This document shows, piece by piece, positions 55,215-64,000 of a DNA stretch of 64,000 nt. This stretch comes from Dermatemys mawii (lineage: Eukaryota > Chordata > Testudines > Dermatemydidae). The notes below the pieces were generated by a model. That model was not told the DNA's origin, did no database searches, and worked only from the letters and a program-made list of their open reading frames with translations. The stretch is from NCBI GenBank assembly GCA_007922305.1, contig ML677334.1, positions 57,586,720 to 57,650,719 of the forward strand. Reading direction: 5' to 3'. The number at the start of each line of letters is the position of its first letter. Position 1 is the first letter of the stretch. The translations under genes were made by a program, and so were the position numbers.

Positions 55215-56755
55215 AAACAAGAGAAGTAGTCTTTCCCACCAACTCATGAGGAATTTGTGGAGATATTTCCTCTTCTGGACTAAACCTGTAGTTAGAGTTC
55301 TGCCCAATCCCACAGAGACAGTTAGGAGGAAGGTGTGCCCCTCTCTCACCAGACAGACAGCGAGAGGTGGGAGAACAGAGAGCCAGTCAGGCTTAGAGGA
55401 GTGGCTAGGCAGTCTCCTCCAAAGCAGATTAACAGACAAGTGGAGGAGGAAGGACATATCTTGGAAGCCAGCTTTGCTGATTACTTACTGGTAATCTCAC
55501 AAATGGCTCAGTGCACATGTATGAAGTACCATGGGAACACTGACACTTATTACTGATATAGTACATATGTGCTAATGGGCACAGCGTATTTAAACAGAAC
55601 CCAGTCGCAAAAATACCCTGCTTCTTTAAATCTTGAACATAAAGAGAGATGACTACTTCCCACAGCTATCATCCAAAGCACAAAACATGGAGTAAGTCAG
55701 CCATCTTGGCTGCCTGGAATCAGTGCCACATCTAGGTGCAACCCTTCTCAGATCAGGTACCTTCTGCCAATGCAGCTGATTACCATTCCTGCACTGAACA
55801 CCTGCCCGCCACCCATCCTTGTTCACAGAGCGCAGGTCAACAGGCTCTCTAAGGGCTTTTAACTGCATTCTTTTCAAAAGGAGCAGAACATTGTTTTAAA
55901 ATAAATGGGGATTTGCGTGCCATGCTCCAAATGTTTATATACATTTGTGCACTGAATGTAATAAGTCTGGCTAACAACTGTGATCATCTACCACCCCTGC
56001 ATATTTAGGCACGTCAATCTTTTCAATTAAAAATCTATAGTCCTGCAAATAGGGTGAAATTGTTCCCTTGAACTTCTGTGCATTTAGACATGCATTCGCT
56101 GGCCACATTTTCCTTTTAAGATCTGTGGAAAGTCCAGCAAGTTAAACATTTGAAGTTTATTATAGGCTCCCATTTAAAAGAAATGATCCAATAATATCCT
56201 GCTATTCTCATAAAGTTATGAATGTTCAGATCTGCAAGATAGATCCTTTCCTAAATCATGCTGCTTACATGTATAGACCTAGGGCAGTATGTGCGTCTGC
56301 TTGTCCTCTGCCCATTGTGGCAGAACTCCAGAGGAGTGTGTGAGGCAGCAAAACCTTAAGATAATCATACATTACCACTGAGAGAGGTAGAACTTGGCTT
56401 GAGCCAGTATAGTGAATGTAAGTTATAATTGATGTTGGAAGGAAAATATATATTCTTTGGTCCACAGAGGTTTCTGTTGTTGCCCTAAGCATTGTAGGCT
56501 TGAAACTTCTGGGTTTTTGTTGAATGTTTTTCTTTCTTTATATTTTAAACAGAGCTCCAAAGCTTCTACATCTGCCGCAAAAGTCTGAAGAAAACAGAAA
56601 GGTGGTGACCTCTTTCCTGAAGCCTAGAAAGAGTTCTCTTCTCCATTTGCAAAGCTTAGAGAGTCAGTTGAGGGAGACAGTGGTCCAGAAATGGAGGGGA
56701 ATTGGATAGCTGCATAGCTTTCTGCATAGCTGCGGTTCCTACTCGTGAAGAGTGA
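55215..56755. other. Unassigned stretch
   Basis: No gene or transposon is recognised. Confidence 0.45.
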
Positions 56756-56758
56756 TTG

Positions 56759-56761
<3 letters not shown>

Positions 56762-56792
<31 letters not shown>
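56762..56792. repeat. (TG)n microsatellite
   Basis: Fifteen TG steps in a row. Confidence 0.95.
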
Positions 56793-56793
<1 letters not shown>

Positions 56794-56933
56794 GACCTTC
56801 ATTTTAGAGATAGGTCAAATCACTTTTAAAAGCTTTTGGTAAAATATTATCACCCCGCAGCAGTGGGATAGCAGGAAAGGAGTTATGGCTCCATGAGACA
56901 CAGTTTCTAAGTCTGGATTAAACCCTGGAACAT

Positions 56934-57086
56934 AATCATAGAATTGTAGGACTGAAGGGACCTCAAGAAGTCAACTAATACAGTCCCTTGCACTCACGGC
57001 AGGACCAAGTATTCTCTAAACCATCCCGGACAGGTGTTCGCCTAACCTGATCTTAAAAATCTCCACTGATCAAGATTCCACAATCA
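56934..57086 (-). mobile_element. CR1 LINE 3' tail fragment, reverse strand
   Basis: AATCATAGAATTGTAGGACTG, GGACCTCAAGAAGTCAAC, GGCAGGACCAAGTATTCTC and CTTAAAAATCTCCACTGATC match the CR1 3' end at 10588-10740. Confidence 0.85.
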
Positions 57087-57244
57087 TAATGTTGACCAAG
57101 TAATTGTGGACATGACTTAGATTGTTAATATATCTGTGTACCTGATTTCTAGGCACATACTATCCAAAGATATACAGATGACCTAAAGTGTTGTCCACAA
57201 ATTGTTGGAGCAAAAAGGGAAGACATGTTTGGGAACTCTCTGGT

Positions 57245-57276
57245 CTTTTGTTTTGTTTTGTTTTGTTTTTTGTTTC
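57245..57276. repeat. (GTTTT)n simple repeat
   Basis: Four to five GTTTT units. Confidence 0.85.
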
Positions 57277-57344
57277 TCTGACTTTATTTTACATGAAAAA
57301 AGGTTAGTTTAGATTGTAAAAGCCTTTCTAAACCTGTAAATTCC

Positions 57345-57482
57345 TTTTCTCCACTGTAAACTCCTCAGGGCAGAGACTGTTTGTTAATACATTGTTTTAC
57401 AGCACTTAGCATAATGGGGCCTGATTCTGATGGTGGCCTCCAAGTGCTATTGCAACGTAAATGTGTATGAATAATAATAATA
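57345..57482 (+). repeat. L2-like LINE 3' end
   Basis: GTAAACTCCTCAGGGCAGAG, ACTGTTTGTTAATACATTGT, TTTACAGCACTTAGCATAAT, GGGGCCTGATTCTGATG and an AATAATAATAATAA tail are the L2 3' end in full order; the best preserved of the five such fragments. Confidence 0.7.
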
Positions 57483-57489
57483 AACTCAG

Positions 57490-58705
57490 TTTGCTTTTGA
57501 TGCTCATTATAATGTTAGAAGAATAATAGCATTTATTTATTATAATAGTAAAACAATAGAAGCATTTATTACAAGGCAGCTTTCAGAGATCCTGATGCTC
57601 CCACTGACAATTTTGCCTCTGTAATCCTGACACTATTAATCTGCATTTTAGCTCTTATATTTTGGGCATAAACATTACCAAGACTAACTCTCTGAAAGCC
57701 TCTGCTAAAAGCAATTGTTGATATAATACTGTCAAGGGTGTCTGGTTCTTCTAATACCATTGTCTTTATTATCACATAAACTCCTTTTCATCTTTACGCA
57801 AATTTAAGGGTCTAATCCTATGAGATGCTGAGTTTCTCAACTCCTGTTGAAGTTAGACAAATGGGATGGGTCCTTAAACCACAAACCCACTCACTAGTAT
57901 GCAATACAATGGCTCAACTGCATCTCTGGTATGACTCTGTCTTTTGAGGGGTTTATGGCAGGGATTGTTTTGGCCCTTTGTCTCCAGCTATATATAAGAG
58001 TAGTAGCCCTGGTTGGATCACATCCAGAAGATTTCAAAGTACTGACAGAGACTGCTATGGGGATAATACAACATGCCTATCTCACCACACCCCACAGTCG
58101 GTCAGGTAAGTTATGACAGTTTATCAAATGTCTTGATCCTGCAGCATGATATTGGAATCGGGGTAAATGACCTAACATATATTATCTGAATACACTGCAA
58201 ATGCATGAAAATGCATGAAAAAACCCTGCATTTATTTTGCACTCGTATATCCTCTGTCCACTAGTCTAAATATACCATGTCTGTTTTTCAGATTCCATCA
58301 AAACAGCTACTCTTTTTTCTAATAGAAAGGAAAACCACAAAAAACAGTTATTTTCCTCTCATATGCAGCAGCCTAGATTTGTAACAGCGTGAAATAAAAC
58401 AGAAACTTTGCTCTGAGTTTTGCTATATTTACTCCTGGACAAGTAACAATGGTAAAGACCAATTTGTATTGGGATCCATTATGGCTAGTAATTAAGATTG
58501 TATCCAGGGAAGATCATCCCAAGAGCTCCTTTGTGCCCTAAATTGTGCATTCCACTCTTACATAGTTAACTATTTAGAGACAAAGCACCTCTCTAGAGAT
58601 CAAAGGCATATTTCAAAAGCCATATTTTCATAAAGTTGGCTCTCTTAGCCTGCCTCTGTAGCTCCTCCCTCTGGCCCAACTCTCATCTTCCCCAATCCAC
58701 TTCTT
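57490..58705. other. Unassigned stretch
   Basis: No gene or repeat is recognised. Confidence 0.45.
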
Positions 58706-58710
58706 TGTCT

Positions 58711-59816
58711 GCATTCACTAGTAGACAATAAGATGCATGAACTAGAGTGCCTCGTGTTAAAGGAGAATATTGACATGATAGGTATCACAGAAACATGGTG
58801 GAGTGAGGACAATCAATGGGACACAATCATTCTGGGGTATAAAATATATCGGAAGGACAGAACAGGTCGTGGGGGTGGGGGAGTGGCACTATATGTGAAA
58901 GAAAATGTAGAATCAAATGAATTAAAAATCTTAAATGAATCCACATGCTCCATAGAATCTCTATGGATAGTAATTCCATGCTCTAATAAAAATATAACAA
59001 TAGGGATCTGTTATAGACCACCTGATCAGGACAGTGATAGTGACGATGAAAGGCTAAGGGAGATTAGAGAGGCTGTCAAAATAAATAACTCAATAATAAT
59101 GGGGGATTTCAATTATCCCCATATTGACTGGGTACATGTCACCTCAGGCCGAAATGCAGAGACCAAATTCCTCGATACTTTAAATGACTGCTTCTTGGAG
59201 CAGCTGGTACAGGAACCCGCAAGGGGAGAGGCAACTTTTGATTTAGTCCTGAGTGGAGCGCAAAAGCTGGTCCAAGAAGTAACTATAACAGGACCGCTTG
59301 GGAATAGTGATCATAATATAAAAACATTTAACATTCCAGTGCTGGGAACAAAACCACAGCAGCCCAGCACTGTGGCATTTAATTTCAGGAAGGGGAACTA
59401 TGCAAAAATGAGGGGGTTAGTTAAACAGAAATTAATAGGTAAAGTGACTAAAGTGAAATCCCTGCAAGCTGCATGGACACTTTTCAAAGACACCATAATA
59501 GAGGCCCAACTTAAATGTATACCCCAAATTAAAAAACAAAGTCAAAAAACTAAAAAAGACCCATCGTGGCTTAAAAACCATGTAAAAGAAGCAGTGAGAG
59601 ATAAAAAGGCATCTTTTAAAAAGTGGAAGTCAAATCCTACTGAGGTAACTAGAGAGGAGCATAAACACTGCCAAATTAAGTGTAAAAATGTAATAAGAAA
59701 AGCCAAAATGGAATTTGAAGAACAGCTAGCCAGAAACTCAAAAGGTAATAATAAAATGTTTTTTAAATACGTCAGAAGCACAAATCTGACATCAAAAATT
59801 GTAAAATTCAAAAACC
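58711..59816 (+). pseudogene. CR1 LINE ORF2 endonuclease and linker, 362-codon open frame
   Basis: This is the longest open frame of the window (58733-59821). It opens HSLVDNKMHELECLVLKENI, showing the CR1 frame already runs before the first ATG, so the real start is lost by truncation. Endonuclease blocks follow in order: DMIGITETWWSED, GYKIYRKDRTGRGGGGVALY, ESLWIVIPC, CYRPPDQDSDSDDE, IIMGDFNYPHIDW, FDLVLSG and LGNSDHNIKTFN. The catalytic GDFN and SDH residues are present. A basic linker (KKQSQKTKKDPSWLKNHVKE, KKASFKKWKSNP) leads toward the RT, but the frame stops at a Penelope-like sequence at about 59817. The intact frame suggests a young copy; the missing RT makes it non-autonomous. Confidence 0.9.
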
Positions 59817-60303
59817 AGTAGGAGAGCATTTCAATCTCTCTGGACACTCAGTAACAGATTTAAAAGTGGCCATTCTTCAACAAAAAAACTTCAAAAACAG
59901 ACTACAGAACTTAAATTAATTTGCAAATTTGACACTATCAAATTAGGCCTGAATAAAGACTGGGAGTGGCTGGGTCACTACAAAAAATAATTTTCCCTCT
60001 GTTGATACTTACCCCTCCTTGTCAGCTGTTGGAAATGGGCCACATTCACCTTAACTGAATTGGCCTTGTTAGCACTGACACTCCCGCACCACACACACAC
60101 ACACACACTTGGTAAGGCAACTCCCATCTTTTCGTGTGCTATATATTTGTACTTGCTTACTGTATTTTTCACTCATGCATCTGATGAAGAGGGCGATAGC
60201 CCATGAAAGCTTATGCCCAAATAAATGTGTTGGTTTCTAAGGTGCCACAAGGACTCCTCATTGTTTCTGCTGATACAGACTAACACGGCTACCCCTCTGA
60301 AAT
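59817..60303 (+). mobile_element. Penelope-like element 3' end with GIY-YIG C-terminus
   Basis: The start translates as PVGEHFNLSGHSVTDLKVAI, LQQKNFKNRLQ and, after a small deletion and frameshift, IKLGLNKDWEWLGHYKK with a stop at about 59990. This is the end of the GIY-YIG nuclease of Penelope-like elements (HFNxpGHSxxDlxv, iRExxExxwIxkLxtxxPxGLN). The 3' part holds a (CA)n tract (60087-60108), then GCATCTGATGAAGAGGGCGA, CCCATGAAAGCTTATGCCC, AGGTGCCACAAGGACTCCTC and ACTAACACGGCTACCCCTCT, a very common repeat end in turtles and lizards. It joins a CR1 endonuclease at its 5' side without a gap. Confidence 0.78.
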
Positions 60304-60309
60304 GTAACA

Positions 60310-60805
60310 AGAGACAATTCATCTGCTAAAGACAAAAGTTCTTTCACCCACTGCAAAAGCAATAGGTTCAAAGAGGAGTGCAGACAAATACCAATAGTCC
60401 CCAGCTAGTTGGGAATGCCCAGGATCGAGATTCCCAAACTCCAAGTTCTTATGAGTGGGTGAGAGTCAAGAATGTCACCTATGACATTCCTGGATATCAA
60501 CCAGACAGAATGGAAACAGACAGGCCTTTCTGAACTGAAGAGATCTGAGTTCAGATGCCTGATTTAATAGATAATGACAGTGCCTGCAAATCTGCCTAGG
60601 TTCTCCATTCCTCCTGTTCATAAACTGACCAACCCCTGACAGTTATTTTGGAGAGTATGTCTCATGCACGCTGTGCCACTGGATTTAAAGGGGATGCAAC
60701 CATGTCCATCTCTTGTTATGGAGATCTTGGTTCAAATCCCAGCTTCACCTGCTGTTAGACTTTGGGACTCCAGCTGTCTCTCTCCCTACAAATCTTCTGC
60801 TCCTT
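60310..60805. other. Unassigned stretch
   Basis: No gene is recognised. It lies between the Penelope end and the repeat at 60811. Confidence 0.45.
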
Positions 60806-60810
60806 TGCAG

Positions 60811-61045
60811 AACTTCAGCATTCAGCAATTGATCTGCCTTCTGATGCCCCACCCCTGTTGCTGCCACCATGGGAGAGTTCCAAGGGGCTTCCTCTCATGT
60901 GTCAGCAGCAGCTGTTTTGTAGCTGTGGATATGGGTGAAGTCCTGGCTATTGAAGTTAATGAGAGCTTTGTCACTGACTTCAGCAGGGCCAGGATTTCAC
61001 GCCTGGACATTATCTACAGTGAGTCACAGCAGGAGCATTTTATAT
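60811..61045 (+). repeat. Repeat pair member 2 (with 24615-24835)
   Basis: TTCAGCAATTGATCTGCCTT, CTGTTGCTGCCACCATGGGA, AGGGGCTTCCTCTCATGTGT, CAGCAGCAGCTGTTTTGTAG and the hairpin GGGTGAAGTCCTGGCTATTG ... CAGGGCCAGGATTTCACGCC follow the same order as 24615-24835. A 145-codon frame crosses it without a domain. Confidence 0.65.
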
Positions 61046-61049
61046 ATCT

Positions 61050-61365
61050 ATACAGTACTCTGGAGAAAATCCAAACAGCTGGCCAGACAGTAAAGCCTTG
61101 AGTTAACAAGCGAGGCTTCACCAAAAAGTAAAGTGCCTTAACCGTATATAATAAGGAAAGGGAAAGCTATAATGCATGTGGAGAAGGTCAAGGACATTCA
61201 GGAGACACTGTCTCAGAGGAAGAAGTAGCAGGCCGTAGCTCCGTAGGGACTTGTGGGCTGATATCAAACCTATCTTACTTATTTTTCCTCCATCACTACT
61301 TACTGCAGAGATCTGAGAGTGAAGTAGGCGTCCTAAAGTGAGTAACTGTGTGATCATCTTGCTGT
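61050..61365. other. Unassigned stretch
   Basis: No gene or repeat is recognised. Confidence 0.45.
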
Positions 61366-61369
61366 AACC

Positions 61370-61532
61370 CTTCTAATGCCTCACTCCTTCCTTTTGTTCA
61401 TCACCTCCCACACATTATGTCATATTTGAGTTCTCCAAGCTCTTTGGGGTGGGGACTGTACCTTTCATTGTCTACTCAGAAACTCTTAAGACACCTTCAA
61501 GAGCTGAAAAATTATTAATAATAATAATCAGC
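61370..61532 (+). repeat. L2-like LINE 3' end
   Basis: AATGCCTCACTCCTTCC, TCTCCAAGCTCTTTGGGGTG, GGGACTGTACCTTTCATTGT and TATTAATAATAATAATC match the L2 3' order; the CAGCACCTAGCACA box is lost. Confidence 0.5.
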
Positions 61533-61534
61533 TG

Positions 61535-62028
61535 AAATAGAATGAGACCTGCAAAGAATATCTAGAAATTGAAAAACTGACTCTGTGATAGTCCAGTCTT
61601 GAAGAACTCCATCAACAGTAGGATACAGGATGTTTTTAACTCCATGGGATATGAAGAAAAACTTTCCTTTGTTTGAAGCTGTTTTGGTGAGTGATAAATT
61701 GTGCTATGGTTGAAAAGACTGACAATGAAATCAGCACTTGACAGCCTGAATTATTGTCAGTTGGGCTAAGTGTCCACCCAAGAGAGAGATTATTGGGCAC
61801 AACAGTGGCTTTATTGAAATAAAAATGAGATTCACAACAACAAGGCAAAACATAATATGAACCATGCACCTCAAGCACGGCAAACTTTTCATATGCCACA
61901 ATGGTTAAGTTATATTGAAGAGACCTCTGGCTCCATAGATGTAAAATAACATGTACCCAAGGCCACTTTAATGGCACGTGTGATACTTGCATATCCTTAA
62001 ATGCAACAGAAAACTATGGTGAGGTGAT
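61535..62028. other. Unassigned stretch
   Basis: No gene or repeat is recognised. The 118-codon reverse frame at 61636-61992 has no domain. Confidence 0.45.
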
Positions 62029-62029
62029 A

Positions 62030-62201
62030 TTTCCTAGTAGTTAGAGCATGGGCTTGGTACTCAAGAGGCTGAGTTCTATTTCTTAGGCAAGTTACCTCTG
62101 CTCCCTGTGCCTCAGTTTTCCCATCTGCAAAGTGGGAATACAGATGCTGGTCTTTGTAACGTACTTTGAGAACTTTACAAAGTTTGTAAAGTGCTTTGAG
62201 A
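62030..62201 (+). mobile_element. MIR SINE, left part (split by a CR1)
   Basis: TAGTAGTTAGAGCATGGGCT, AGGCAAGTTACCTCTGCTCC, CTGTGCCTCAGTTTTCCCAT, CTGCAAAGTGGGAATACAGA and GTAAAGTGCTTTGAGA give head and core of MIR. The tail resumes at 63297. Confidence 0.82.
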
Positions 62202-62469
62202 AAGGATCAGTCCTCAGACCAATCCTATTCAACTTATTCATCAGTGATTTGGAGGAAGGGGTAAACAGTGAGGTGGCAAAGTTTGCAGATGATACTAAAC
62301 TGCTCAAAATAGTTAAGACCCAAGCAGACTGTGAAGAACTTCAAAAAGATCTCACGAAACTAAATGATTGGGCAACAAAATGGCAAATGAAATTTAATGT
62401 GGATAAATGTAAAGTAAAGTACTTTGGAAAAAATAACCCCAACTATACATACCATATGATGGGGGGCTA
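62202..62469 (+). pseudogene. CR1 RT palm fragment with FADD box
   Basis: GSVLRPILFNLFISDLEEGV is RT motif B and its follow-up; KFADDTKLLKIV (FADD encoded at 62282-62293) is the catalytic motif C with both aspartates kept. DLTKLNDWATKWQMKFNVDK and CKVKYFGKNN follow. The frame ends at TAA (62468-62470) directly after the G run 62461-62466. The next part continues in the +2 frame, consistent with a single extra G in that run. Confidence 0.9.
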
Positions 62470-63095
62470 ATTTAGCTACAACTAATCAGGAAAAAGATCT
62501 TGGAGTCATTGTGGATAGTTCTCTGAAGATGTCCATGCAGTGTGCAGCGGCAGTCAAAAAAGCAAACAGGATGTTAGAAATCATTAAAAAAGGGATAGAG
62601 AATAAGATGGAGAATATCTTATTGCCCTTATACAAATCCATGGTGCGCCCACATCTTGAATACTGTGTACAAATGTGGTCATCTCATCTCAAAAAGGATA
62701 TACTGGCATTAGAAAAGGTTCAGAGAAGGGCAACTAAAATGATTAGGGGATTGGAAAGGATCCTATATGAGGAGAGATTAAAGAGGCTAGGACTTTTTAG
62801 CTTGGAAAAGAGGAGATTAAGGGGGGATATGATAGAGGTATATAAAATTATGAGTGGCATGGAGAAAGTGAATAAGGAAAAGTTATTTACTTGTTCTCAT
62901 AATAGAAGAAGTAGGGGCCACCCATTGAAATTAGTGGGCAGCAGGTTTAAAATAAATAAAAGGAAGTTCCTCACACAGCGCATAGTCAACCTGTGGAACT
63001 CCTTGCCTGATGAGGCTATGAAGGCTAGGACTATAACAGGGTTTGAAAGAGAACTGGATAAATTCCTGGAGGTTAAGTCCATTAATGGCTATTAG
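62466..63095 (+). pseudogene. CR1 ORF2 C-terminal region
   Basis: Read from just after the G run, the frame gives ATTNQEKDLGVIVDSSLKMS, AAAVKKANRMLEIIKKG, YKSMVRPHLEYCVQMWS, EKVQRRATKMIRGLE, ERLKRLGLFSLEKRRLRGDM, SRFKINKRKFLTQRIVNLWN, LPDEAMKA and ELDKFLEVKSI before a stop. This is the complete CR1 ORF2 C-terminus; the same blocks are seen, worn, at 10669-11076. The 629-base frame is open throughout. Confidence 0.9.
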
Positions 63096-63296
63096 CCAGG
63101 CTGGGTAAGGAATGGTGTCTCTAGCCTCTGTTTGTCAGAGAGGGGTGATGAATGGCAGGAGAGAGATCACTTGATCTTTACCTGTTAGGTTCACTCACTC
63201 TGGGGCACCTGGCATTGGCCACTGTTGGTAGACAGGATACTGGGCTAGATGGACCTTTGGTCTGACCCAGTACAGCCTTTCTTATGTTCTTATGAT

Positions 63297-63340
63297 GAAA
63301 AGTGCTATATGAGAGCTAGGTGGCATTACTATTATTAAAC
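63297..63340 (+). mobile_element. MIR SINE, right part
   Basis: AAAAGTGCTATATGAGAGCT and AGGTGGCATTACTATTATTA are the MIR 3' end, continuing the fragment that breaks at 62201. Confidence 0.8.
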
Positions 63341-63344
63341 TGTC

Positions 63345-64000
63345 ATATAGTTATGATATGTACATAAGTAGGGTTCCCTCAGATGTGGCATTGACCATGG
63401 ATAACAGACACTTACCATTGAGGTACTCTCATCAAGCAGTGATTAAGTTACTTTCGTCTCTGTTTCTGGGCACCTCCCTCTTGAAAGGTGATGCTTTAGG
63501 AATTTCTAGGGTGGGATCTTGCACCGCTAAGCTTTCCCACTGACTTGAGTGAGAGGAGAACCAGGTCCTAAGTGCTGGTATGAGACATTTCCTGTCATCT
63601 AGAATGAGACATGACAGCTAGTATACATCTTTCACAAGTGGAAAGCCTGATTTTATGGTGTCATATAAGACATGTCCTCCAGAGAGGACCCACAATCTGT
63701 TTGAAATTCTTCATCAGTACTGCTGGTTTGACCTTTACAATGATAGAACAATAAAATGAGCAGGTTGTAGATATGATCAATCAACTTCCTAGTGTGTCCA
63801 TATCCTCCAAGTTTTCTGAGAACAGTTAATCCACTTAAATGTGAAGAATTTGTTTTCAATAAGACTTGGGAATCATTTTTACAAATGTGGAGACCTTATA
63901 ATATATTCATTTTACATTGAACCATGGACACCCCTCTTCATCCCTTCCTAGAGACAGAATGGGGCATTTGGATGTTACACACAGATTACAGAATTGCCCA
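63345..64000. other. Unassigned stretch to the window end
   Basis: No gene or repeat is recognised. Confidence 0.45.

Larger units (their letters stand above)
62202..63296 (+). mobile_element. CR1 LINE 3' part, 1.1 kb, inserted in a MIR
   Basis: It starts within the RT (AAGGATCAGTCCTCAGACCA = GSVLRP) and ends with the CR1 tail TTCTTATGTTCTTATGATG. RT palm, thumb and C-terminus are present in order, but a one-base G insertion at the G run 62461-62466 divides the frame. It is 5'-truncated and non-autonomous, and well preserved otherwise. Confidence 0.92.

Noticed and set aside
55021..55494. Lys/Arg/Glu-rich and Ser/Phe/Leu-rich frames of up to 152 codons
   Set aside because: They are translations of the (TTTC)n tract across the N gap, open on both strands, with no codon bias or domain.
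60664..61101. 145-codon forward frame
   Set aside because: It crosses the dispersed repeat at 60811-61045, whose partner at 24615-24835 does not keep the frame.
1..64000. CRISPR arrays, operons, promoters of bacterial type
   Set aside because: No regularly spaced direct repeats or packed genes; the content is clearly vertebrate nuclear.

Overview
This 64 kb window reads as vertebrate nuclear DNA, most likely from a cryptodiran (hidden-neck) turtle. It has no bacterial-style gene layout, is AT-rich, and open frames outside transposons are short and look like chance frames. The lineage call rests on a tRNA-derived SINE with a CR1-type tail of the tortoise/Cry I kind (36300-36506), on CR1 LINEs ending in 8-bp-type 3' repeats, and on several short DNA elements I know from turtle and other archosauromorph genomes. 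I find no exon of a host protein-coding gene, no rRNA and no functional tRNA. The window is intergenic, or lies inside a very long intron.

Recognisable content is mobile-element fossils of many ages. LINEs: a 2.6 kb reverse-strand CR1 (10588-13235), a reverse-strand CR1 that has lost its reverse transcriptase (3500-4665), a CR1 endonuclease fragment with a 362-codon open frame (58711-59816), a 1.1 kb CR1 3' part (62202-63296), several short CR1 3' tails, and L2-like pieces. SINEs: six MIR loci plus one MIR split by a CR1. Penelope-like element ends lie at 59817-60303 (GIY-YIG end) and at 43358-43572 (inverted pair). Ty3/gypsy LTR elements: a reverse-strand relic with gag, zinc-knuckle, protease-to-RT and RT pieces between two diverged LTRs (about 37008-40160), and a forward-strand integrase C-terminus/chromodomain followed by an LTR-like block (26850-27593). 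DNA transposons: a four-copy hAT-like MITE family with 8-bp target duplications, a 403-bp hAT MITE with perfect TIRs and duplication, a Harbinger-like MITE with TTA duplications, two or three other hAT ends, and many small palindromic elements.

Layout: 1-10 kb is mostly anonymous AT-rich DNA with hairpin elements, L2 fragments and a deleted CR1; 10-13.2 kb is the long CR1; 15-18.8 kb is a MIR cluster and an 850-bp repeat; 26-27.6 kb is the MITE pair and the chromodomain gypsy relic; 32-36 kb has an L2-like RT fossil and hairpins; 36.2-40.2 kb is a stacked block (DNA element, SINE, Harbinger MITE, gypsy relic); 42-51.4 kb is scattered hAT and Penelope ends; 55.1 kb is a long (TTTC)n tract containing 10 undetermined bases; 57-63.3 kb is rich in CR1, Penelope, L2 and MIR.

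Nothing here forms a working gene system. The informative content is the nesting order of the elements, directly readable target-site duplications, and a few repeat-free AT-rich stretches that could be conserved regulatory DNA. All family names come from recognition and translation by eye, not from a database search.
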